Below are positions 9,908-19,180 of a stretch of 64,000 bases of DNA, piece by piece. Numbering within the stretch: the stretch's first letter is position 1; every line of letters begins with the position of its first letter. The stretch comes from Candidatus Pacearchaeota archaeon. Its GTDB lineage: Archaea > Nanobdellota > Nanobdellia > UBA10117 > JAFCGA01. Both the position numbers and the translations under genes were made by a program. The notes below the pieces were generated by a model. The model was not told where the DNA came from. It saw only the letters and a program-made list of their open reading frames with translations, and ran no database searches. The DNA lies in assembly GCA_017608345.1 (NCBI GenBank), contig JAFCGA010000002.1, positions 1 to 64,000 of the forward strand, in the 5' to 3' direction.

Positions 9908-11419
9908 TTAAATTTTGATTTCATCGCGCCGTATTAATCGGATCAGCTCGTTATAATCAATAACTTTCCATAGTATCCCAATTAATAAATATATTGCTCC
10001 TACGATCAAGCTAATTATTATCATTTTAACATAAACTTGCAGATAAATAATTTTCAGTAAGAAGTATACTCCAAAAAAGAGGAACACGTTTAGAATTATA
10101 ATTTTCCACCAGTTTTTATAAGCGATAGCATAGTTTCGATGTATAATAAGCAAACTTAATATAAACATGATCAGGAAACAGAAACTTGTAGCTAAGGCTG
10201 CTCCGATTATTCCTAAATCGAATAACTTAATTCCGAATAACTGTTTTGGGATAAGTATTGTATTAAGTATTATATTTAAGATTACACCAATGTAAACTAT
10301 AAGTGCTACTTTCTTAACTTTACCCAGACCTTGAAGCGTAGCGAAGTTAATTAATGTAAAGCTCTTAAAAAAGAAACCAATGATTAGTATCTTTAACGCC
10401 ATTGATGCTAAAATAAATTCTTTCCCGAAGGCTAAGGATAAGATATCTTGCGCAAAAAAAAGAAAGATTATCGTCAGCGGGAGGACTAAAAAGAGACCTA
10501 AGTTATAAATTGCTTTTAGTATTGTGGATATCATTTTTTTATCCCCCAAATGTTTCAATTTAGAAATTGTTGGAAATAGATATGATCTTAAGGGGGTCAT
10601 GAATAGCAAAGTAAGTGAAGCTGCAGGTAAAGCAGCTTCGTATAAACCAACCATTTTAACTCCTTTGAAAATAGTTAGCATAAATACATCTATCCTACTT
10701 AAGATAAAAAAAGCAGTCGCACTAAGAAAAACCATAGAAGCATATTTACTTATTGGCTTGAAGTAACTCTCTTTTGTTTTAGCGCTTCTAAAGACTAATG
10801 GGTAATTGATTATCGCTAGTGCAGAATAAATAGCAGATATGATCAAATAACTTACAACCCAGATTATTGAAAATGCTATTAATAAATTCTCCTTAAAAAA
10901 AACGAGAGCGATCGAAGAAGCAATCAGAACAAGTACCAATCGGATAGGGTTCATTGAGGCATAGAATCTTTCATTATTAACGCCTATAAAAAAATATACT
11001 ATAATCTTGTAGGATATATTAAATAAGAACAGTAGCGTAAAGAGTGGAATAATCAGTATCGCTGCAGATGTATGAAAATATTGACTTGCTAGGAAGTTCT
11101 TAAGTAAGAGAATTATAGATATAATAATTACTGATAACAGGAGATGTATTAGAAATACTTGAATAACAGACCGCTTTATTAGAGAATATTTTTCGCTGTG
11201 AAAGAGCTTAGGTATGTAATGCGCAAGACTACTTCCTAATCCAAGATCTATAAATATGCTAATAAGCGCTACGAAATTAATCATAGCATAAAACAGACCA
11301 TAATCTTCAACCCCCAATGTCCTCGAAAAGAGAATTCTTAATAGGAACGTAAATGGCATAACTAGCAATTCAAAAGCCGCAACAGTAAGTAAACCTTTAA
11401 ATAATCGTTTCTTGTCCAT
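9908..11419 (-). CDS. Polysaccharide flippase (MATE/Wzx-like)
   Basis: About 500 aa multi-TM protein, RILFSRTLGVEDYGLFYAMINFVALISIFIDLGLGSSLAHYIPK. Confidence 0.9.
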   Translation of the reverse strand: MDKKRLFKGLLTVAAFELLVMPFTFLLRILFSRTLGVEDYGLFYAMINFVALISIFIDLGLGSSLAHYIPKLFHSEKYSLIKRSVIQVFLIHLLLSVIIISIILLLKNFLASQYFHTSAAILIIPLFTLLFLFNISYKIIVYFFIGVNNERFYASMNPIRLVLVLIASSIALVFFKENLLIAFSIIWVVSYLIISAIYSALAIINYPLVFRSAKTKESYFKPISKYASMVFLSATAFFILSRIDVFMLTIFKGVKMVGLYEAALPAASLTLLFMTPLRSYLFPTISKLKHLGDKKMISTILKAIYNLGLFLVLPLTIIFLFFAQDILSLAFGKEFILASMALKILIIGFFFKSFTLINFATLQGLGKVKKVALIVYIGVILNIILNTILIPKQLFGIKLFDLGIIGAALATSFCFLIMFILSLLIIHRNYAIAYKNWWKIIILNVFLFFGVYFLLKIIYLQVYVKMIIISLIVGAIYLLIGILWKVIDYNELIRLIRRDEIKI

Positions 11420-11423
11420 TTTA

Positions 11424-12728
11424 TTAGAAAAGACGATTCTTATTAATTACGTCTTTAATTATGGTTTTTATTTTATCCTCTTCGGTCTCCTTGAATTTAT
11501 TTAGTAATTTGGCTTTGAGGTATTTAATATGCTCCTGATAATTTTTGTTTTTGATTAAATTATCTTTTTCTAACTCGTTTCTCTTTAGTTCATAAAACTC
11601 TTCTTGGAAGTTACTTAGTATTAATTTGTAGTTCTTTAATCTTGCACCAATCAGGTGATTTTTCTTATCAATTGTTTCAAAGTATATAATTTCGCCCTTT
11701 CTTTTAAAAATCGATCTCCCCTCCCAGTCGTCTGGCGGTTCTATACCTAATAATGCTAGAATAGTTGGGGAAACGTCAATTAGAGAAACTAGCTTATGAG
11801 TGTTAGTCTTTTTATTAACGTTTAAAAAAATTAAAGGAACTCTCAGATTAATGTCATATAACTTAGAACAGTGTCCAAAATCGCCATACTCGTAAAATTC
11901 TTCACCATGATCTGACGTAATGATCAAGAGCGTATTTTTGTAAATCTTAATTTCTCGAAGAAAACAAACTAATTTTTTGATTTGATCATCTAAGTAATTA
12001 ATTTCGGCATCATACAGTTTGATAAGATCTTTCACTTCATATTTAGTAAGTGGCTTATCTATTCTAGTCTTATCTAGTTTATAGTTTAATTCGTGCATTC
12101 GACTTCTAGAGATATTTGAGAATTTCTTTCTATGTCTCTTATCTGGTAGAAAAGGAGCATGTACATCCATATAATGTAACCAAAGAAAGAATTTTTTATC
12201 TTTATTCTTTTTTATCCAGTCTATAGCATCAGATGTTTGCTTTTCTCCTAGGGTCCAAGGAATACTTTTGTTTACGGTAAGGTGCGAATAAATACGGATG
12301 ATTAAGTCATAGATCTTCTTACCTTCTAGCATTTTAGCTATTTTATCTTTAATATTTCTTCGAGTTGTGCGATATTTTTTAAAAGTCAAATAATCTTCAA
12401 AAAAATCAAAACCTTTGTTATAACCATAGTGCCGAGAAACGAAAGGATTTGAATGTATCGCTGCAGTTCTGTATCCGTTATCCTTTAATACTTCTGAGAT
12501 CAATAACATATTTTTACTTAGAAAACTGGCGTCCTTATTTTTAGCAGCGTAATTTGCTGCTAATATCGAAATAAACGAACATATAGTCCCTGGAGCGTTT
12601 GAGAAAGCGTTAGTAAATCGAAGACCGTTTAGGCTATCCATAAACGGAGTTGTTTTCTTCTCGTAACCGTAACAACTGAGATGATCTGCTCTCAGAGAAT
12701 CAATCGTTATAAGAATTACGTTCTTCAT
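11424..12728 (-). CDS. Sulfatase / alkaline phosphatase superfamily protein
   Basis: NVILITIDSLRADHLSCYGYEKKTTPFMDSL...LLIITSDHGEEFYEYGDFGHCSKLYD. Confidence 0.9.
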   Translation of the reverse strand: MKNVILITIDSLRADHLSCYGYEKKTTPFMDSLNGLRFTNAFSNAPGTICSFISILAANYAAKNKDASFLSKNMLLISEVLKDNGYRTAAIHSNPFVSRHYGYNKGFDFFEDYLTFKKYRTTRRNIKDKIAKMLEGKKIYDLIIRIYSHLTVNKSIPWTLGEKQTSDAIDWIKKNKDKKFFLWLHYMDVHAPFLPDKRHRKKFSNISRSRMHELNYKLDKTRIDKPLTKYEVKDLIKLYDAEINYLDDQIKKLVCFLREIKIYKNTLLIITSDHGEEFYEYGDFGHCSKLYDINLRVPLIFLNVNKKTNTHKLVSLIDVSPTILALLGIEPPDDWEGRSIFKRKGEIIYFETIDKKNHLIGARLKNYKLILSNFQEEFYELKRNELEKDNLIKNKNYQEHIKYLKAKLLNKFKETEEDKIKTIIKDVINKNRLF

Positions 12729-13016
12729 TTTATTTGTTTAGGAAAGTTAATGTAAGTCTCCGACTTGATTTGGTCTTATTTCGTTTCTTTCTCACCGTTT
12801 TTTATAAGTACTGGGAGTAATTGCTTATTTGTAATCATCAAGTTTTCGTTCATTCTTATTTTAAAGTGTTTTGGAATTATGTTCGCTCATCGAACGTTTC
12901 ATTATATCTTCTCGCAATCGGAAGATTGGGCTGTCTTTTTTACTTTTTCGCAGAGGGTTGTTCTGATAGATTAATAATATGCTGAATTATAGTATTTATA
13001 TTCTCACAATAAGTCA

Positions 13017-13715
13017 TTAATAATCTGAAAGTTCTTCCGCCTTTTTTAAGTCTTCTGGAAAATCGATATCAACAAAGAGCACGTTCTTTCCAATATCATA
13101 CGCAGATACTACCTCACCTCGTTTAATAAGTCTGGAGAGTGATTCAATCAACGTGCTATTAATCGTCTGCTTTGACATATTCTCTAACGCCGCAATTAAT
13201 TTTTTAGCTCCCCGATCAGAAAGCTTTGCAATCCCGATAAACTCACCGTTTTCCCCAAACATATGCTCCTTACTAATCTCTACAATAACTCCTTCCGTTT
13301 CAACAACTTTTTCAGCCTCTTCTCTAAATCCATCTTTTTTTATAGCCAGACAAATATCTCCTTCTTGTTTCAATAAATTATCAACGATCTTTGAATCAAA
13401 TAAAATATCCGAGTAGAGAAAGATAAATCCTTCTCGCAGCTCTTCTTTTGCAATCCAAAGCGCCATACTCATATTTGATACTGCATAGAAAGGATTAAAC
13501 ACTCCTTTAATTTTCAAAATGTTACACTGTGTCTGAACTTTATCGGCAAGATATCCCGTAATAACTACAATCTCTTTTATTCCTGCGGCGCGTAAAAATT
13601 CTACTTGATGCTCAAGGATTGTTTTACTTCCAACTTTAAGCAAGCACTGTGGAGTATCTTTTGTTAAAGGTAATAATCTTGTTGCTTTTCTTGAGGCAAG
13701 TATAATTGCTTTCAT
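13017..13715 (-). CDS. Nucleotidyltransferase (LicC/sugar-1-P type)
   Basis: MKAIILASRKATRLLPLTKDTPQCLLKVGSKTILEHQVEFLRAAGIKEIVVITGY. Confidence 0.8.
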   Translation of the reverse strand: MKAIILASRKATRLLPLTKDTPQCLLKVGSKTILEHQVEFLRAAGIKEIVVITGYLADKVQTQCNILKIKGVFNPFYAVSNMSMALWIAKEELREGFIFLYSDILFDSKIVDNLLKQEGDICLAIKKDGFREEAEKVVETEGVIVEISKEHMFGENGEFIGIAKLSDRGAKKLIAALENMSKQTINSTLIESLSRLIKRGEVVSAYDIGKNVLFVDIDFPEDLKKAEELSDY

Positions 13716-13820
13716 TGTAAATCGTTGGTCAAATCGCATAAATAGATTTGCAATTCCAAAAATCTACTTAATCGATTTTTGGTTATATTAATCTTGTATG
13801 ATTATAAGATTTAAATTTGA

Positions 13821-14624
13821 TTAGTCTACAGACTCTATTCTGATGAGTTTTTTTCTTATGTATGCGCTGAGTCTATCAATTCCAACAACCATTAGCACCA
13901 TTATGATTAAGATCGTTAAGACTTCTCTGTTCTTAAAGAGACGCATACTAGTTAATAATTCCATTCCAATTCCGCCTGCACCAACCAGTCCTAATACCGT
14001 AGCTGCTCTGAAATTATTTTCAAGATAATAAAGGAAATAATTAGCGAACAAAGGTTTTACTTGGGGAAAAATACCTCGTGCAATAACTTGAATCTTAGTT
14101 GCGCCCGTTGAAATAATTGCTTTTATTTGTTCAGGATCTACTGTTTCAATTGCTTCAGAGAAATATCTTCCTAGCGCACCGGTAACATGTGCTGCAAGAG
14201 CCAGAATTCCTGGAAAAGGACCTAATCCAACCATTGCAACAAATATCAAACCCCATACAATTTCATTTATTCCTCTGCACGCATCGAAAAAAGTTCTTAC
14301 ACTATGATAAATAAATTTGTTCGGCATGATATTTCTCGCAGCTAGGAAAGACAAAGGCAGGGCAATAAGTGCTCCAATTCCAGAACCAACAATCGCCATC
14401 TGTAAGGTTTCAACTGTTTTCAAAAGAAACCTGCCCAGGTGCGTTATATCTGGAGGAAACATTCGTCTTACAAAATCAATCATATATGGAATTCCTTTAA
14501 CGAAGGTAGTAGGACTTGCACCTGTTCCGCTAATTGCCCAATAATATATTATAACAATAAGGAGACCGAGGAGTAAACTCTTGTACTTTTTTCTTAAGCC
14601 GCGTAATATTTTTTTTAATCGCAT
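13821..14624 (-). CDS. phnE: Phosphonate ABC transporter permease PhnE-like
   Basis: GLGPFPGILALAAHVTGALGRYFSEAIETVDPEQIKAIISTGATKIQVIARGIFPQVKP; start placed at internal Met just after phnC. Confidence 0.88.
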   Translation of the reverse strand: MRLKKILRGLRKKYKSLLLGLLIVIIYYWAISGTGASPTTFVKGIPYMIDFVRRMFPPDITHLGRFLLKTVETLQMAIVGSGIGALIALPLSFLAARNIMPNKFIYHSVRTFFDACRGINEIVWGLIFVAMVGLGPFPGILALAAHVTGALGRYFSEAIETVDPEQIKAIISTGATKIQVIARGIFPQVKPLFANYFLYYLENNFRAATVLGLVGAGGIGMELLTSMRLFKNREVLTILIIMVLMVVGIDRLSAYIRKKLIRIESVD

Positions 14625-14625
14625 A

Positions 14626-15399
14626 TTAGAATCCAGTTTTACCGTACATATACCAATCTCTAGTCGCGCCATAAATATCTACAATGTCTTTTTCAGTAAG
14701 CTCCTTCGGTGTACCGTCGAATACGATTTCTCCATCTCGTACGCCTATGATTCTTGAACCATATTTTTTAGCAAAATCAAGAAAATGTAAGCTAGTAACT
14801 AATGTAATCTTTTTTTCAGTACAAATTTTCTTTAGCAGATCCATGACTTCTTTCATCAGCTTGGGATCTAAACTCGATACAGGTTCATCCGCTAGGATTA
14901 TGCTTGGCTTTTGTGATAGTGCTCGAGCAATTGCAACTCTTTGCTTCTGGCCGCCACTAAGATTAGCAATTCTCTCATTTTCATACTCTTGCAATCCTAC
15001 TCTTGCAATATTTTCTCTTGCAATCAAATAATCTTCTCTGGAGAACCGACCCAACAACGTGTTGAATGCGCTATTATATTTTAGACGTCCATTTAATACA
15101 TTCTTCATTACTGTTTCACGCTCAAGAAGATTGAAATTCTGAAAAATCATCCCAATCTTGCCCCTTATCCGTGCAGCTTTCTTAAGAGAACAATTCAGTA
15201 TTTCTTCATTCTGGATGAGGATTTTACCGGACTCCGGCTCGATTAATCGATTAATGCATTTAAGGAGCGTTGATTTGCCAGAACCACTAGATCCGATGAT
15301 TACTACACTTTCTCCTTTTTTTATGTGCAGAGAGATGTTTTTAACTGCTGCATCCTCGCGGTTTTTGTAAGTATGGCTGAGGTTTTTTATTTTTATCAT
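14626..15399 (-). CDS. phnC: Phosphonate ABC transporter ATP-binding protein PhnC-like
   Basis: Walker A GSSGSGKSTLL, signature LSGGQKQRVAIARAL, Walker B IILADEP. Confidence 0.9.
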   Translation of the reverse strand: MIKIKNLSHTYKNREDAAVKNISLHIKKGESVVIIGSSGSGKSTLLKCINRLIEPESGKILIQNEEILNCSLKKAARIRGKIGMIFQNFNLLERETVMKNVLNGRLKYNSAFNTLLGRFSREDYLIARENIARVGLQEYENERIANLSGGQKQRVAIARALSQKPSIILADEPVSSLDPKLMKEVMDLLKKICTEKKITLVTSLHFLDFAKKYGSRIIGVRDGEIVFDGTPKELTEKDIVDIYGATRDWYMYGKTGF

Positions 15400-15426
15400 A
15401 ATAATATAAAATAAGAAAAAGAAAGA

Positions 15427-16350
15427 CTACTTATTAGCAGCCTCTGCGCTTGTTACATCCATGCCAAGTATTTTTGCAGTTTCTCTAATTACATCATAGT
15501 CGCTATCAGAAACTTTTTGGTAGTTGGAAATCCCTCCCCATCCGTCAACTTTATGGATGGTCTGCTGGTCCATTTCAACCAAAATAGTCTGTATCTTTTG
15601 TTTTAGTTCTGCAGGCAGGTCTCCTCTTACAACTATTGGCGATCCAGGTATCGGCTCTGATTCATGTAATATTATATTAACTTCAGGATCTATCTCACCT
15701 TCTTTAATCATTCGAGCATATACATTGTCTCCACTCGCGCCCGCGTCGACCTTGCCATTTGCAATAGCGTATTGAACTGCGTTATGGGTTCCTGCGTAGT
15801 AACTAGTGCTAAAGTCATTGTCCGGATCTATTTCATTTTCAAGCAACATCTTTCTAGGAATAAGGTTTCCTGACGTTGAGGCAGGATCTACAAAAGCAAA
15901 GGTTTTTCCTTTTAGATCTTCTAGCGTCTCAATCCCACTGTCTGCATTCACGATAATCAATGATTTATATGTTGCACTACCTGTGCTTTCTTTTACGCCA
16001 TTAACAATTGCTTCTGCATTTGCAACATTAGCTGCAATAACATATGAAAATGGTCCAAACCACGCCATGTCAATATGTTTTGCTCGCATTGCTTCAATCG
16101 CAGCAGTATAATCAGATGTAACTTGTATCTCAACGGGAATTCCTAACTTTTCAGATAAGTATTCCTTAACGGGTTCATAATTTCTTAGCATCTCGTCAGC
16201 GTCATCCGCAGGAATTAATCCCATACGCAAGACGGTAATTTCTTCTTCATTAACATCTGTTCCACTAGTAAATTTATTTAGGCCAAAGTTTACTAGTATA
16301 AATGCTAATAGTAAAAGAAAGCCAATTTTCCAAATATTCAATCGTTTCAT
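15427..16350 (-). CDS. phnD: Phosphonate/phosphite ABC substrate-binding protein PhnD-like
   Basis: LRMGLIPADDADEMLRNYEPVKEYLSEKLGIPVEIQVTSDYTAAIEAMRAKHIDMAWFGPFSYVIA. Confidence 0.9.
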   Translation of the reverse strand: MKRLNIWKIGFLLLLAFILVNFGLNKFTSGTDVNEEEITVLRMGLIPADDADEMLRNYEPVKEYLSEKLGIPVEIQVTSDYTAAIEAMRAKHIDMAWFGPFSYVIAANVANAEAIVNGVKESTGSATYKSLIIVNADSGIETLEDLKGKTFAFVDPASTSGNLIPRKMLLENEIDPDNDFSTSYYAGTHNAVQYAIANGKVDAGASGDNVYARMIKEGEIDPEVNIILHESEPIPGSPIVVRGDLPAELKQKIQTILVEMDQQTIHKVDGWGGISNYQKVSDSDYDVIRETAKILGMDVTSAEAANK

Positions 16351-17123
16351 TTCATTACCTTTATCCGTCGGTTAATCAGTAACTTGATTCCGAGAGTATC
16401 AGTATCTATCTTATTTATTTGATTGATAAAAACATCTTTAGCGAATTTATATTCTTCAGGGAAATCGATTTCCATCCAATCTTCTCCTGACACAAGCTCA
16501 TATTTTACTGCTATTCCACTTTCTGCTATAATTGTGATTAAATCCCTTACGTTCTTGAATTGTATTGCATCAGAATCTTTTAGGAATTGGATGTTTTCTT
16601 TGAATTGCTTGGAACCCTGTTTGTTCATTTTTATTATCCCAGCGAATTCTCCATTAGATTCTTCATTAGGCAATTCTTTACTACATACAATTATTTTATC
16701 ATATTTAATCTTCACTTTTTCAGACTCGTCATCGACAGCCTTTTCACTAACTAAGCAAACTATATCACTTTTTTCGCTAGCAACGATTTTTTTCAAGGCC
16801 CTTTCTGAGAAGATAGAATCAGCATACATAAACAATATTTCGCTATTAAATTCATCCAAAGCAAAATATAATGAGTCCAGCATACCTTCTTGTGTATAGA
16901 GCGGTTCTCTTAAATATCTAACAGAATCTCCAAATTTCTTTTTAATATCTTCTGATCGATATCCAACAACAAGTAAAATATCCTCAACGCCATTCTTTTT
17001 GAGAAGTCTTATTGATCTGCCTAATATAGTTTCATCTTCAATAGGTAGCAAACATTTAATGGTACCATTTGTAGACTCGCCCATCCGAAAATTCATGCCG
17101 CCAGCCAATATTATGGCTTTCAC
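16347..17123 (-). CDS. Nucleotidyltransferase (LicC/PntC-like)
   Basis: MKAIILAGGMNFRMGES...IKCLLPIEDETILGRSIRLLKKNGVEDILLVVGY; 4-bp overlap with phnD. Confidence 0.78.
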   Translation of the reverse strand: MKAIILAGGMNFRMGESTNGTIKCLLPIEDETILGRSIRLLKKNGVEDILLVVGYRSEDIKKKFGDSVRYLREPLYTQEGMLDSLYFALDEFNSEILFMYADSIFSERALKKIVASEKSDIVCLVSEKAVDDESEKVKIKYDKIIVCSKELPNEESNGEFAGIIKMNKQGSKQFKENIQFLKDSDAIQFKNVRDLITIIAESGIAVKYELVSGEDWMEIDFPEEYKFAKDVFINQINKIDTDTLGIKLLINRRIKVMK

Positions 17124-18247
17124 CCGATTACCTCCGGGCAGATCTTAATTAATTCGCTAAACAATTTTTCAGCAATTTCTGGTTTTAATTCCACTACGTT
17201 ACAATTTTCTTCAGGATCTTTGTTTAACTCATAGAGCTCCTTTTTACCTGTTTTAATATTATATATCAACTTCCAATCATTTGTTCTGACTGCTTTTAAT
17301 AAAGGTTTTTTCTTTGTTGGATATGGTTTAACTAATCCAGCTCCTTCTGAAAAAGCTATTCTGCTATCTGATTCATGATCCATTAATTTCATTAAAGATT
17401 TTCCTTGGGGTTTTATATATCCTGCACTAATCGGTATACGCAGGATATCTAGAATTGTTGGTAGGATATCAATCGTTCTACCCATCTTTTCGATATTTCT
17501 AAAAGGAAATATTTCTGGCTGAACAAAGAGCGAGAAAGTTCTTAAGGTGTAATCATAACAATAACGCCCATATCCTATCTCTCCGATTTTATCGCCAACG
17601 CTAGCTCCATGATCTGACATAATAAGGATAATTGTATCCTTAAACAAATTCAATTCTTCACAAGTTTCGAATATCTTACCTAGATACTCATCACTTTGTT
17701 TTATATATTTATCATAATTCTCAAGGTTCTTATCTTTATTTTTGAAATAGTTTTTATCAAAATCATCATACTTTTTTAGAACTGTCTCCACCAATCCAGT
17801 ATGTATATTACTATAATGTAAATATAAGAAGAAATTACCTTTCTTTTTAGCATCCTTTATCATTTTTCGATGTCTATCTGCCAGATTATCTCTTTTCTCA
17901 TCGTGAATTGATAATTTGTCAAATCCTTGCTTGGGAACAACAATCTCGTTTATCGTATCGCCAAATGTGTTAAAACCAGCTTCTTTAAGGTATTGTGCAA
18001 GGGTCTTGCAAGACTCTTTTCTAAATAATGCACTACCAAAATAGTTGTAAGCGCCATTAATGTTCCCATAAATTCCAGTAAAACTAGCATGCATTGACGT
18101 AACTGTTTGAGTACCATACGTTATAATTTTTGAGAAGAGTGTCCCTTTTTGGGCCCACATCTGGAAATTCTTTTGATCCTTGATACGATCATACCTAGCA
18201 CCATCCACTACAATTAAAAGTACGTTGTATTTACTTTTTCTTGTCAT
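17120..18247 (-). CDS. Sulfatase / alkaline phosphatase superfamily protein
   Basis: YNVLLIVVDGARYDRI...DTIILIMSDHGASVGDKIGEIGYGRYCYDYTLRTFSLF; 4-bp overlap with 16347..17123. Confidence 0.85.
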   Translation of the reverse strand: MTRKSKYNVLLIVVDGARYDRIKDQKNFQMWAQKGTLFSKIITYGTQTVTSMHASFTGIYGNINGAYNYFGSALFRKESCKTLAQYLKEAGFNTFGDTINEIVVPKQGFDKLSIHDEKRDNLADRHRKMIKDAKKKGNFFLYLHYSNIHTGLVETVLKKYDDFDKNYFKNKDKNLENYDKYIKQSDEYLGKIFETCEELNLFKDTIILIMSDHGASVGDKIGEIGYGRYCYDYTLRTFSLFVQPEIFPFRNIEKMGRTIDILPTILDILRIPISAGYIKPQGKSLMKLMDHESDSRIAFSEGAGLVKPYPTKKKPLLKAVRTNDWKLIYNIKTGKKELYELNKDPEENCNVVELKPEIAEKLFSELIKICPEVIG

Positions 18248-18312
18248 TAAATATAATTATATATAATTACTTTAAAAAGATTGTGAAACTTCTGCATTAT
18301 ACTTAAAACAAT

Positions 18313-18525
18313 CTAAAGATAGCCTAACCTTTTTAATCTATTCTTTATCTCATTTTCCACTTTTTTATCAAGAATACCTTCATTTGGTCCAGATAAAATC
18401 TGCCTTAGGATAAAAGTGACATATGCCGAAGCGGAATGTATTCCTGTACCTTCTATATTTTGTTTAATAGCTTCGACTAAGGGTGTGGGGAGAGAAACGG
18501 TAGTAAACTTACTCTTTTTTTTCAT
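18313..18525 (-). CDS. Small ribbon-helix-helix-like protein
   Basis: TTVSLPTPLVEAIKQNIEGTGIHSASAYVTFILRQIL...EIKNRLKRLGYL. Confidence 0.55.
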   Translation of the reverse strand: MKKKSKFTTVSLPTPLVEAIKQNIEGTGIHSASAYVTFILRQILSGPNEGILDKKVENEIKNRLKRLGYL

Positions 18526-18647
18526 TCGTATTATTATATATATTTTATCTTATTAAGCTTTCGAAAGATTACTCTTTTTATATCTAAGGATAGCTCAGAA
18601 CTGTATAAAAAATACGGTTATCTAAACTATATTACTAAATATTGCAA

Positions 18648-18741
18648 GGAACTATAAGGTTAAATCTGCGTGCTATGCTTGCGGTTTGCAAATACTTTCC
18701 GCCCTATAAATAGTTCTTTTTGTTATGCGGATTTATAGTCC
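18648..18741. ncRNA. Candidate structured RNA or leader between divergent small RHH-like genes
   Basis: Left arm GG(A)ACTATAA..AATCTGCGT pairs with ATGCGGATTTATAGTCC; alternative partner ATAGTTC at 18710-18716. Confidence 0.35.
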
Positions 18742-18910
18742 TAACGATTTTAAACTATTTCAGAGCAATGTCTTACAGTAGAAGCAGGTCTAGGAGTTGG
18801 GGAGGGAGTAAGTACGGAGCACGGTTCCACACACAATAAACTTTATATTTGGCAAAATTATCTAGCGTAGATAACACAATCTTTTTAAAAGTTTACTCGA
18901 GAATAACTTA

Positions 18911-19129
18911 TTGATAATAATGAAAGTGGATATAGATAAGAATATAATACGGGCGCTTCAGGAACGCGTTAATGTAAGTAAGGACTACAATAATGTTGAC
19001 CAGTATATAAACTATATCTTGGAGCAGATAGTTGATAGATTTAAAGAACAAGAAGTTGAGAACGCTATTGATCCTGCTGAGCAAAAAAAGATAGAGCAGC
19101 AACTAAAACGCCTCGGATATGAGAAATGA
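18911..19129 (+). CDS. Small RHH-like protein with LKRLGY C-terminus
   Basis: Same -LKRLGY- C-terminal motif as 18313..18525; about 70 aa. Confidence 0.5.
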   Translation: MIIMKVDIDKNIIRALQERVNVSKDYNNVDQYINYILEQIVDRFKEQEVENAIDPAEQKKIEQQLKRLGYEK

Positions 19130-19180
19130 ATAAGCTCTCTTTGAATCGATCGCGGCCGAGTTGCATTAGCTTAAGCGCAG

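Noticed and set aside
14684-15031. 115-aa + strand ORF and other + strand ORFs across 13-17 kb
   Set aside because: Opposite-strand artefacts of the PhnCDE and nucleotidyltransferase genes
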